NCBI GenBank assembly: GCA_029946065.1
Contig: JAQSDU010000011.1
Span: forward strand, 62,001 to 126,000
Length of the DNA stretch: 64,000 nucleotides
From: Flavobacterium sp.
GTDB lineage: Bacteria; Bacteroidota; Bacteroidia; Flavobacteriales; Flavobacteriaceae
Direction of reading: 5' to 3'
In this document: piece by piece, positions 52,505 to 60,820 of the stretch
Position numbering within the stretch: the first letter of the stretch is position 1
Layout of the letters: every line of letters starts with the position of its first letter
Program-made: the position numbers and the translations under genes
The notes under the pieces: generated by a model
What the model was told of the DNA's origin: nothing
Database searches by the model: none
The model's input: the letters and a program-made list of their open reading frames with translations, nothing else

Positions 52505-53395
52505 TTATTTTAAAACGAAGCTTGTTTTTGATACCAATTCTCCTTTATCGAATATGTTGACGAAATAGGTACCTTTTTCAAAGTCATTCCCTTTTCCGTC
52601 AAGGAACTCACAAACATCAACTGATTTATTTTCATAATCAACGTTTGTAGTAAAGCTATAGGTAAGCGTCATATCGCCAAAACTTTCCGTTTTTTTGTCG
52701 CCAAGCACATTGTTTTTTGAGTCAATTACTTGCACATAATAGGTTTTAGTCCCCGATTTTGCAACAGAATTTTCGGCCAAAGCGAAACAAACTTTAAGTT
52801 TATCAACACGACTGGCTTTGTCCGTTTGGATTTCTTTACCAGAGCTTCTTACTTTATAGGCTTGTGTTCGGAGGTTCATCACGACCAATTTCGATGCCTT
52901 TTCAACTGTCTTTGCTAAATTTTGATTGACTGTGACTACAGAATCATTCATTTTTACTTGCTTTCCTAACACCATAACAGTACTATCTCTTTCGACAGTT
53001 AGTGTTTGGTTTTTGAGTTTCAACTCATCATTTTCAGCGATAAGCGCTTTCATTTTTGACTGCAACTGGTTATACTGGGTACGGTATTTTTGTAGTGAAG
53101 CCTTATCTCCATTCGACTTTTTCAAATCGGCCATCAGGTTGACAACTTTTTCTCTTTCGGCAACAAGATCGTCAGACAATTCTGTTTTTGAGGCGATTGC
53201 TTCGTCATAAGTAGTTTTTAAAACGGCTAAACTGTCCAATACATTGTCTTTTTCCGACTTCACGGTAACCAGTTCTGTGTGCTGCGCTTTAGCCTCGCTG
53301 GTCATCTTAAAGATATATATTAGACTTATAACAAGCAATATCGATAATACGACGACAATTGCTTTTAAACTTGAATTACTTTTTTGATTTTCCAT
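52505..53395 (-). CDS. Single-span membrane protein with coiled coil
   Basis: A 296-residue protein. One membrane segment (about 12-30: AIVVVLSILLVISLIYIF), then a long coiled coil (about 35-150: 'LAVLKTTYDEAIASKTELSD', 'YNQLQSKMKALIAENDELKL'), then a C-terminal globular domain containing 'TYYVQVIDSKNNVLGDKKT'. Family not recognised. It sits between hutI and hutG but on the opposite strand, so it is not part of their operon. Confidence 0.8.
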   Translation of the reverse strand: MENQKSNSSLKAIVVVLSILLVISLIYIFKMTSEAKAQHTELVTVKSEKDNVLDSLAVLKTTYDEAIASKTELSDDLVAEREKVVNLMADLKKSNGDKASLQKYRTQYNQLQSKMKALIAENDELKLKNQTLTVERDSTVMVLGKQVKMNDSVVTVNQNLAKTVEKASKLVVMNLRTQAYKVRSSGKEIQTDKASRVDKLKVCFALAENSVAKSGTKTYYVQVIDSKNNVLGDKKTESFGDMTLTYSFTTNVDYENKSVDVCEFLDGKGNDFEKGTYFVNIFDKGELVSKTSFVLK

Positions 53396-53473
53396 ATGCT
53401 ATGTATTTTTTTATAAAATTAAAATATTAATAGCAGTTCACAATCTTATTAACGTAAGTTTATACTTTTATAT

Positions 53474-53481
53474 TATTTTTG
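53474..53481 (+). promoter_or_regulatory. Putative -10 box of hutG
   Basis: TATTTTTG matches TAnnTTTG and lies 17 bp before the start. No clear -33 element. Confidence 0.35.
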
Positions 53482-53498
53482 GACGATAGAACTTTAAC

Positions 53499-54536
53499 AT
53501 GGAAAAACTGATTCGTTTTACAATTGCCGACCTTGCCAAAATTACAAATCACCGCAGTGGCGAAATCAAATTTGGCGAAAAAATGCACACCATTCCTAAG
53601 GATAAAGACATCGCCGAGTATATGAAAGCATGCGAAGCACCTTATGTACTTTTCGGAATTCCGGAAGACATTGGTGTGCGTGCTAACTATGGCAGACCAG
53701 GAGCAGCTTCGGCTTGGAAAAGTGCCATAAAAAGCATTGCCAACATACAACACAACCGTTTTTGCAAAGGCAGCAGGATTTTAGTTTTGGGTACACTCGA
53801 CGTGGAAGACCGCATGAAAGAAGTGAAAGACCTCGATTTCAATCAGATTAATGACCGGATGAAACTCAGTCAAACTGTTGCCGAAATCGACAAAGATGTA
53901 GCCCACATCATTTTCACCATTGTCAAAGCCGGGAAAATCCCAATTGTCATCGGCGGTGGCCATAATAATGCTTATGGAAACATCAAAGGAACAGCTTTGG
54001 CAAAAGGAAAACCTATTAATGCCATCAATTTTGATGCGCATTCCGATTTCAGGATTTTAGAAGGACGACATAGTGGCAACGGATTTTCGTATGCTTTTGA
54101 GGAAGGATTTTTGAAGAAATATTTCATCTTCGGTTTGCATGAGTGTTACACGTCAAAAAGTGTACTTGATGTGATTAAAAAGTTGGAAGATCGCGTACGT
54201 TACAATACTTATGACGAAGTACGCATCCGAAAGCAGAAAAATTTTGATGTTGAACTTTCAGGCGCATTAGAGTTTATTAAATCCGATTGTTTCGGAATCG
54301 AAATTGACTTAGATGCACTGCCTAATATTGCCAGTAGCGCGATGACCATGAGCGGGTATTCTGTTGAAGAAACGCGACTGTTCCTGAGTTATTTTGCCTC
54401 ACATCCGAATGCGGCCTATATTCATATTTGCGAAGGAGCGCCAGATTTGGGTGAAGAAAAGAACAATCATTTGATAGGAAAATTGATTGGTTATTTGGTT
54501 ACCGACTTTATTAAGGCGAATTATAAGGAAATTTGA
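53499..54536 (+). CDS. hutG: Formimidoylglutamase (arginase/agmatinase family)
   Basis: A 345-residue Mn-dependent ureohydrolase. Metal ligands are visible in 'IGGGHNNAYG', 'NFDAHSDFR', and 'GIEIDLDALPNIA'. The proximity of hutI makes formimidoylglutamate the likely substrate, giving glutamate and formamide; arginase or agmatinase activity is less likely. It ends the visible hut set. Confidence 0.85.
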   Translation: MEKLIRFTIADLAKITNHRSGEIKFGEKMHTIPKDKDIAEYMKACEAPYVLFGIPEDIGVRANYGRPGAASAWKSAIKSIANIQHNRFCKGSRILVLGTLDVEDRMKEVKDLDFNQINDRMKLSQTVAEIDKDVAHIIFTIVKAGKIPIVIGGGHNNAYGNIKGTALAKGKPINAINFDAHSDFRILEGRHSGNGFSYAFEEGFLKKYFIFGLHECYTSKSVLDVIKKLEDRVRYNTYDEVRIRKQKNFDVELSGALEFIKSDCFGIEIDLDALPNIASSAMTMSGYSVEETRLFLSYFASHPNAAYIHICEGAPDLGEEKNNHLIGKLIGYLVTDFIKANYKEI

Positions 54537-54546
54537 AAATAATTAT

Positions 54547-54598
54547 AATGGTGAATTTTAAATGTTAAGATTTTATTCAAAATTTAAAATTCACCATT
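54547..54598. terminator. Perfect 17-bp inverted repeat between converging genes
   Basis: Arms AATGGTGAATTTTAAAT (54547-54563) and complement (54582-54598), loop of 18 nt. It lies between the stops of hutG and the DUF885 gene and probably terminates both. Confidence 0.65.
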
Positions 54599-54606
54599 CA
54601 AAATAA

Positions 54607-56346
54607 TCACCTCAAATCCTCCAACATCAACTCCCGAATATATTTCACAGGCGCGCTTCCATAACTCAAAAACTTTTCGTGAAACGCTTTTAAGTTGAAT
54701 TTTTTGCCCATTTTCGCTTTGATTTCATTGCGCAAATCATAAATCTCGGAATAACCCGTGAAATAAGAGCATAATTGCACTTGTGTTAACGTCACACGCT
54801 TCCACTTCCCTTCGGCTTCGGCCTTTTGTTGGAAAGCTTCCTTAGTAAGCAACTCCAATGCCGCTTCTTTACTCATGTCTTTGGTATGAACACTATTGTC
54901 AAGAATGGTATTGCAAGTCGTACGCAAATTCCATTTGTAATACATCAACCACATTTCGTCTGAATTGGCGTAACCACTTTCCAGCATCATCAGCTCTGTA
55001 TAAACTGCCCAACCTTCAACCATTGCACCATTTCCAAAAACAGATTTGATGATACTTGGCGATTGATTGCTGTAAACGAGTTGCGTATAATGCCCCGGAA
55101 TTGCTTCGTGCATGTTCAAAATCTGCAAAATATAATCGTTATATTCCCGCAAATAACTTTCTGCTTTTTCTGTTGGCCAGCCTGACAAACTTCCTACGTT
55201 ATAATACGTATTTGCATTTTTATCATACGGTCCGGGTGCAGAAATCGATGCGCCTGCAACGCCCGCCATATAATCCGGTTCTTTGCGCACTACCAAAGGT
55301 TTCGACGGATCAATATAAATTAAATCTTTCTTTTTGATGTAAGCAATGAGTTGCGGAATCTGCTTTTCGATTTCCGATTGGAACAACTCAGGTTTGGTGT
55401 GCTGCAACGAAATTTTGTCGATTACTTGACGGATCAAGTCGAGTTTATTTGTTGGTTTTTTGGCATTTTCCATGTATTTCGGCCATAATTTATCAGCCAA
55501 CGCAAACATTTTTTCGTGCAATTCTTGTTTATGAGCAACGGCTTTTTCATAAATCGCATCTGCGGTCGAACCTGCTTGGATGTCGAATTCAAATTTCTTT
55601 GCATACAAATCGGCGCCAAGTCTGAACGAACGTGGCGTTTTGTTGTCGGTATTTTTTAGAAAGTCAGCAAAATCTCTGATGGAAGCTACAGCTTTGTTGG
55701 CTTTTGCTGTCATGTCTTCAACTTCTTTTGGACTAAAATCAGCTTTTTTCAAGGCTTCAATAAAATCTTTTTCGAATACGGAAATACCACCTAAATTCTG
55801 TTCAATCGCCAATTGCGTATGCTCCAGCGTTGGGTTTTTGATTTGTTGTTTTGCCGCTTCGTAATAAGCCTGGATATTCTCCATTTTCACGCTAAAGTTT
55901 TGCAATCTTTCTTTCAAAGGCGCATAATTACCATTTAAAATTTCAGCAAAAGGACCGCAGACATTGTATTGCGACGGATCCCATTCATACGATTTCAATT
56001 CTGTAATACCGAAAACCTGCGATTGCAATTGGTTTTCAATCATACGATAATCGGTAATATTGGTCGCGTTTAAATTTTTCATGTCATACTTTTTCAACGA
56101 ATCAAGGTTTGCTTTTGAAAACGCCAATTGTCTTTCTCGGTTAGCTTTATCCGGAATTGTAAGCATACTGTCGTATTTATGATAACCAATACTACTAGCA
56201 TATTCGGGTGAAAGCTTCCACATCGCTTCTACAAAACCGGCTTTGTAATTATCGAATGATTTGTTTTTACTAGCGGCTTCTTTTGCGCTTTTTTGGCACG
56301 AAATCATTGCAATCGCAGTTGCAAATAATAATATGGCTTTTTTCAT
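54607..56346 (-). CDS. DUF885 family lipoprotein (putative metallopeptidase)
   Basis: A 579-residue exported protein with lipobox 'IAMISC' (Cys17). DUF885 is recognised from 'SPEYASSIGYHKYD', 'HEAIPGHYTQLVYS' (a His-Glu-x3-His zinc-site motif, as in related peptidases), and 'SYFTGYSEIYDLRNE'. It is thought to be a zinc-dependent peptidase of unknown substrate. It is divergent from porX. Confidence 0.85.
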   Translation of the reverse strand: MKKAILLFATAIAMISCQKSAKEAASKNKSFDNYKAGFVEAMWKLSPEYASSIGYHKYDSMLTIPDKANRERQLAFSKANLDSLKKYDMKNLNATNITDYRMIENQLQSQVFGITELKSYEWDPSQYNVCGPFAEILNGNYAPLKERLQNFSVKMENIQAYYEAAKQQIKNPTLEHTQLAIEQNLGGISVFEKDFIEALKKADFSPKEVEDMTAKANKAVASIRDFADFLKNTDNKTPRSFRLGADLYAKKFEFDIQAGSTADAIYEKAVAHKQELHEKMFALADKLWPKYMENAKKPTNKLDLIRQVIDKISLQHTKPELFQSEIEKQIPQLIAYIKKKDLIYIDPSKPLVVRKEPDYMAGVAGASISAPGPYDKNANTYYNVGSLSGWPTEKAESYLREYNDYILQILNMHEAIPGHYTQLVYSNQSPSIIKSVFGNGAMVEGWAVYTELMMLESGYANSDEMWLMYYKWNLRTTCNTILDNSVHTKDMSKEAALELLTKEAFQQKAEAEGKWKRVTLTQVQLCSYFTGYSEIYDLRNEIKAKMGKKFNLKAFHEKFLSYGSAPVKYIRELMLEDLR

Positions 56347-56379
56347 GATGGATTAGTTTGGAAGTAAATTTAGCGCTTT

Positions 56380-56450
56380 TAGTCTAAAGTTGAAAGTCCA
56401 AAGCCTAAAGCGACGCTTACTTTAGACTTTAAGCTTTAGACTTTAGACTA
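56380..56450. repeat. Inverted and tandem 'ctttagac' repeat
   Basis: TAGTCTAAAGT (56380-56390) pairs with ACTTTAGACTA (56440-56450); between and around them are several CTTTAGACT units. It occupies the intergenic region between DUF885 and porX and may form a hairpin. Confidence 0.5.
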
Positions 56451-56517
56451 TTTTTACAATAACTTTAATACTTCCTTCGTTCAATAAATGTTAAATTGCA
56501 CTCCAAATACAACAAAC

Positions 56518-58071
56518 ATGGATCAGATCAAAATACTCTGGGTTGACGACGAAATCGATTTACTGAAACCACATATTCTTTTTTTAGAAAAGAAAAATTA
56601 CAATGTCACAACCTGCAACAATGGCCGCGATGCCGTTGATATCTTCGACGAAGGGAATTTTGATATTGTTTTTTTAGATGAAAATATGCCTGGAATGAGT
56701 GGTTTGGAAACGCTTCAGGAAATGAAGGAAAAAAAATCATCCACGCCCGTAATCATGATTACGAAAAGCGAGGAAGAATATATTATGGAGGAAGCCATCG
56801 GTTCTAAAATCGCCGATTATCTGATAAAGCCCGTGAATCCAAATCAGATTTTGTTGAGTTTAAAGAAGAATTTGGACCATTCCAGATTGATTTCTGAAAA
56901 AACGACTTTGGATTATCAGAAGGAATTTCGCAAAATTGCAATGGAACTTTCGATGGTCAACTCTTATGAAGATTGGATTGAATTGTACAAAAAACTTATT
57001 TTTTGGGAAATTGAACTTGAAGATATTGAAGACCAAGGCATGATCCAAATTTTGGAATCTCAGAAAAATGAAGCCAACAGTCAATTTGGGAAATTCGTCG
57101 AGCGCAATTATGAAGATTGGTTTGCGCACAAAGCCGATCGTCCGGTGATGTCGCACACTTTGTTCCGCGAACTCGTGGTTCCTGAATTAAAGAAAAAAGA
57201 CAAGCCGATTTTATTCGTTGTCATCGATAATTTGCGTTACGACCAATGGAAAGTTTTTGAAAGCGTAGTGGCCAATTATTACAAACTCGAAAAAGAAGTC
57301 CCATATTACGCCATGCTGCCAACAGCAACACAATATGCACGAAATGCTATTTTCTCCGGAATGTTGCCGGCTGACATGGAAAAACAGTATCCGCAATACT
57401 GGAAAAATGATGTTGAAGATGGCGGGAAAAATCTTTATGAAGCGGAATTTCTTACCGAACAATTGCGAAAGCTTGGTATGAATATCAAGCAAGATTATTT
57501 CAAAATCACCAATTTTGCCGGAGGAAAAAAACTAGTTGATAACTTTAAGTCGTTTAAGACAAATGATTTGGTTACAGTAGTTTATAATTTTGTCGATATG
57601 TTGTCCCATGCCAAAACAGAAATGGATGTGGTAAAAGAATTGGCGTCTGATGACAAAGCCTATCGTTCGCTGACGCTGAGTTGGTTCAAAAATTCGCCAT
57701 TGCTTGAAATCATACAACAAGCGCAAAAGCTCGGTTTCAAATTGATCATCACAACCGACCACGGTACCATCAATGTAAAAAGTCCATCGAAAGTTATTGG
57801 TGATAAAAATACAAGCCTCAACTTGCGTTATAAAACTGGGCGAAGCTTGACTTATGAAGACAAAGACGTTTATGCCGTTCGCGATCCAAAAAAAATTGGG
57901 TTGCCGTCAATTAATATGAGTAGTTCTTATATTTTTGCAAAAAATGACCATTTTCTGGCGTATGTTAATAATTACAATCATTATGTGAGTTATTATAGGA
58001 ATACCTACCAGCATGGCGGTATTTCGCTTGAAGAAATGATCGTGCCGTTTTTGGTTTTTAATCCGAAATAA
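56518..58071 (+). CDS. porX: PorX, T9SS response regulator with PglZ phosphodiesterase domain
   Basis: A 517-residue protein. Residues 1-120 are a receiver domain ('ILWVDDEIDLL', phospho-acceptor Asp54 in 'VFLDENMPG'). Residues 200-517 are the PglZ alkaline-phosphatase-fold domain with 'VVIDNLRYDQW', 'LPTATQYARNAIFSG' (Thr271 at the metal-binding Thr) and 'TTDHGT'. PorX regulates type IX secretion in Bacteroidota and hydrolyses cyclic and linear oligonucleotides. ATG at 56518 fits; an upstream ATG at 56488 is less likely. tsaE follows, a conserved pairing. Confidence 0.95.
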   Translation: MDQIKILWVDDEIDLLKPHILFLEKKNYNVTTCNNGRDAVDIFDEGNFDIVFLDENMPGMSGLETLQEMKEKKSSTPVIMITKSEEEYIMEEAIGSKIADYLIKPVNPNQILLSLKKNLDHSRLISEKTTLDYQKEFRKIAMELSMVNSYEDWIELYKKLIFWEIELEDIEDQGMIQILESQKNEANSQFGKFVERNYEDWFAHKADRPVMSHTLFRELVVPELKKKDKPILFVVIDNLRYDQWKVFESVVANYYKLEKEVPYYAMLPTATQYARNAIFSGMLPADMEKQYPQYWKNDVEDGGKNLYEAEFLTEQLRKLGMNIKQDYFKITNFAGGKKLVDNFKSFKTNDLVTVVYNFVDMLSHAKTEMDVVKELASDDKAYRSLTLSWFKNSPLLEIIQQAQKLGFKLIITTDHGTINVKSPSKVIGDKNTSLNLRYKTGRSLTYEDKDVYAVRDPKKIGLPSINMSSSYIFAKNDHFLAYVNNYNHYVSYYRNTYQHGGISLEEMIVPFLVFNPK

Positions 58072-58082
58072 ATTTAGTTCGC

Positions 58083-58148
58083 AGACGGCAGATTGCAGGC
58101 AGCAGACAAAAGATTATACTGCTTGCTGAATTCTGAAAACTGCCGTCT
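58083..58148. terminator. Inverted repeat between porX and tsaE
   Basis: AGACGGCAG (58083-58091) and CTGCCGTCT (58140-58148) with a 48-nt loop containing further 'GCAGC' units. Possibly a terminator or a repetitive palindrome. Confidence 0.4.
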
Positions 58149-58176
58149 TTTATCTGCAACCTATAAACTATAAATT

Positions 58177-58584
58177 GTGGAATTCAATTTTTCATTAGAA
58201 GAAATCAACAGTACTGCCCAAAAAATATTGGCGCAAAACCCTCATAAAGTCATCCTTTTTAATGGAGAAATGGGTGCTGGAAAAACTACTTTAATTAAAT
58301 CACTTGCCAAAAATCTTGGCGTAAATGACACAACTGGAAGTCCGACATTTTCGCTTGTAAATGAATACGAAGGCGAAAACGGCCAAGTGATTTATCATTT
58401 TGATGTTTACCGTCTAAAAAACGAAGCAGAAGCTTATGACATTGGCATCGACGAATATCTATATTCCGGTGATTGGTGTTTTATTGAATGGGCAGAAAAG
58501 ATTCCACATTTGATTCCGCAAGAGCATGCTATCATTGACATTGTTGCTTTGGGTGATGGACGACGGAAGGTAGTATTGCGATAG
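58177..58584 (+). CDS. tsaE: tRNA threonylcarbamoyladenosine biosynthesis ATPase TsaE
   Basis: A 135-residue P-loop ATPase. Walker A is 'FNGEMGAGKTTLIKSL'; 'GSPTFSLVNEYEG' and 'YHFDVYRLKNEAEAYDIG' and 'WCFIEWAEKI' complete the family pattern. With TsaB and TsaD it makes the t6A modification of tRNAs. Start is GTG at 58177. Confidence 0.93.
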   Translation: MEFNFSLEEINSTAQKILAQNPHKVILFNGEMGAGKTTLIKSLAKNLGVNDTTGSPTFSLVNEYEGENGQVIYHFDVYRLKNEAEAYDIGIDEYLYSGDWCFIEWAEKIPHLIPQEHAIIDIVALGDGRRKVVLR

Positions 58585-58590
58585 AAGTTT

Positions 58591-59124
58591 CTAAATATTT
58601 TCGATATTTTTAGCCTTTCTTCTCATAATTAGTTGGTAAGTGATGCCTACCAACGCACCTATTTCGCCACCCAGATACCCATAATTATGGATGGAACCAA
58701 CAATCATAAAACTTTTGCCGTCTTTTATAATGTATTGACCGCAACAAGTAGTATAATCTGTGGTATCAATTTTTCCGGCTATAAATCCTATCAATCCAAA
58801 CAAAGCTGTAACGCCCAATGTGATAAAAATTGAATGCATGACATAACGAAACATCTGTTTATAATCTTTGTGCGTCAATCCGACCAATGCTTGAAAAACA
58901 CCAATCAACAAACCCATCCACCAAGTTGCCAGAATACCGATAAGGGCAACCGTAAGCCGTGGATTGTTAAAACCCCAATCCATAAAACCAAACTGGTCAA
59001 ATTTAAAAACCGTGAAATATTCTGGTGCAATAGAATATGTGATTTGGTCGTGTATTGCACCGTATATAGCAGCAACGAGGATAGAAATTAGGATTGTAAG
59101 GAAGAAAATAGCTGTTTTTTTCAT
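58591..59124 (-). CDS. Four-span membrane protein of unknown function
   Basis: A 177-residue inner-membrane protein with about four helices (4-24, 57-80, 94-118, 150-168) and a Cys pair in 'TTCCGQYII' between helices. It ends in a basic tail. No family recognised. It converges with tsaE (6-bp gap between stop codons) and is monocistronic. Confidence 0.75.
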   Translation of the reverse strand: MKKTAIFFLTILISILVAAIYGAIHDQITYSIAPEYFTVFKFDQFGFMDWGFNNPRLTVALIGILATWWMGLLIGVFQALVGLTHKDYKQMFRYVMHSIFITLGVTALFGLIGFIAGKIDTTDYTTCCGQYIIKDGKSFMIVGSIHNYGYLGGEIGALVGITYQLIMRRKAKNIENI

Positions 59125-59167
59125 GGTTCAATTTAAAAAAATGTGCCGTAATAGCGCTAAGCCCATT

Positions 59168-59617
59168 TTAGCGACTGTTCTTACTATTCTCCCATTGTTT
59201 TTTTGAGAGTTCAAACTTTACTTCTTTATTTCCGTGCATGCCATTTTTTACCCAACTAGATTTAGTGTAAAATTTTTCAGCTCTTGTATTCGGCGCAGTT
59301 CCTAGCCAAACATTTTCTTTTCCATTTTCAAAATACCAATCCAGCATAATCCTTTGAAGTTTTGAGCCAATTCCTTTGCCTTCAAATTCTGGATTTAAAA
59401 ACAGTGCCCAAATATTATTGTCTTTTAAATCAGCTATGGCAAATCCAACTATTTTATTATTTATTTCGCAAACCCAGCTTTTACCGCGTTCAAAGAGGAT
59501 TTTTTCACAATCGTTGTCTGTAACCAAATCAGGATTTGACAAAGTATTTTCGGTGACAGAATTTCTAACAATTTGAATTTGCTTTATATCTTCAATTTTG
59601 GCTTCTCTAAATACCAT
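59168..59617 (-). CDS. GNAT family N-acetyltransferase
   Basis: A 149-residue acetyltransferase. Motif A is 'LFLNPEFEGKGIGSKLQRIML' with the Q/RxxGxG/A pyrophosphate loop (EGKGIG), followed by 'NTRAEKFYTKSSWVKNG' of motif B. Substrate unknown. ATG at 59617 is preferred to 59650. Confidence 0.88.
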   Translation of the reverse strand: MVFREAKIEDIKQIQIVRNSVTENTLSNPDLVTDNDCEKILFERGKSWVCEINNKIVGFAIADLKDNNIWALFLNPEFEGKGIGSKLQRIMLDWYFENGKENVWLGTAPNTRAEKFYTKSSWVKNGMHGNKEVKFELSKKQWENSKNSR

Positions 59618-59711
59618 TTTTAAACTACAAATTTGCCGTAGCATTACCATTAAAACACAAATACACGACGATTGAATTCAACTTTGTTTTGTGAATCCTT
59701 ATGAAATCTAA

Positions 59712-60566
59712 TTAGTTCAACGAACCATTTGCCTTCAAAACCTTTGCAAAAAACAAAACCTGATACGGCAACGAATTCTCCCAATATTCCCATGTATGCG
59801 CTCCTGGGCGCTCAGTGTAATCGTGAGGTACTTTCGCATAGACCAATCGTCGGTGCAATTCGCGATTGGATTCGATTAAAAAATCATCAACACCAATGTC
59901 GATGGTTAGAGGAAGCTTGTTGGATTTCATTTTGTCCACCATTCCTAAAACGGCATTTTGCGCCAAATAGTCATCCGAAGGTGGTGTTGTCCCAAAAACC
60001 GGAACGAACATTTTGTTGACCTGCTCAGTTGATTCTAAGCTGCGCAAGCTTCCTAAATCTGCAGCACCACTCATACTTCCGGCAGCCGAAAATAACTCAG
60101 GATGACGCGCAGATAAATACAAAGCACCATGTCCGCCCATAGAAAGTCCCGTAATGACACGTCCGTTTTTATTGGCGATGGTGCGGTAAGTTGCATCGAC
60201 TTTCGCAATAACTTCTTTGGTAATGAAAGTTTCAAACTGACTGCCTTTTTCAGTCGGACTGTCAAGGTAAAAACTGAACGTTTCACCTTCGGGCATTACG
60301 ATAATGATATTGTATTTGTCTACCAGATTCTTAACTGTATTTTTATCAGGCGTATTTTTTAGCCAGTCGGCAAAATGTCCGTAAGCGCCGTGCAATAGGT
60401 ACAAAACCGGGTAATTGGTTTTTCCGTTGGCATAAGAATCAGGAAGTGCAACAGCGGCTTTGTAGGTTTTATCCATTGCGGTACTTTGTATCGAAAGCGT
60501 ATCGACTTTTGCAGCAAATGCAGTGATTGATATGAATAATAACAGCAAAAGAAATTTGGTTCTCAT
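59712..60566 (-). CDS. Secreted alpha/beta-hydrolase esterase
   Basis: A 284-residue exported esterase of the esterase D/feruloyl-esterase-like group. The signal peptide is 'FLLLLLFISITAFA'. The nucleophile Ser lies in 'GLSMGGHGALYLSARHPELF', Asp in 'DIGVDDFLIESNREL' and His in 'PGAHTWEYWENSLPY'. 'YPVLYLLHGAYGHFADWL' forms the oxyanion region. It may cleave carbohydrate esters or siderophore esters; the TonB receptor gene diverges next to it. Confidence 0.88.
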   Translation of the reverse strand: MRTKFLLLLLFISITAFAAKVDTLSIQSTAMDKTYKAAVALPDSYANGKTNYPVLYLLHGAYGHFADWLKNTPDKNTVKNLVDKYNIIIVMPEGETFSFYLDSPTEKGSQFETFITKEVIAKVDATYRTIANKNGRVITGLSMGGHGALYLSARHPELFSAAGSMSGAADLGSLRSLESTEQVNKMFVPVFGTTPPSDDYLAQNAVLGMVDKMKSNKLPLTIDIGVDDFLIESNRELHRRLVYAKVPHDYTERPGAHTWEYWENSLPYQVLFFAKVLKANGSLN

Positions 60567-60763
60567 TGGTTTTTGAATTGGTTATAGCGTAAAGATAATG
60601 ATTTTTTGTAGCGCAATTGTTCTTATGTTCTCTTGCATCATTAGCGAATTTGAGTTTTTTTTCCCATAATCTTTGTCAGATCTTTTATTTTTTGTGGGAA
60701 AAATTATATTGTGTGAATATTTTAGCGTCTATTTTTATTTTATTTAGAATAAATAAAAATAAT

Positions 60764-60794
60764 TTGCTTGATCGACTTTTCTGTTTTAGTTTTG
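60764..60794 (+). promoter_or_regulatory. Promoter of the TonB-dependent receptor
   Basis: TTG (60764-60766), a 20-nt spacer and TAGTTTTG (60787-60794) match the Bacteroidota promoter, 27 bp before the preferred start codon. This excludes an upstream start at 60617. Confidence 0.6.
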
Positions 60795-60820
60795 TATTAT
60801 CTAAAACAATTCTAAATAAT

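Noticed and set aside
60617..60820. N-terminal extension of the TonB receptor frame by 68 codons
   Set aside because: The promoter lies inside it (60764-60794) and a normal signal peptide begins at 60821.
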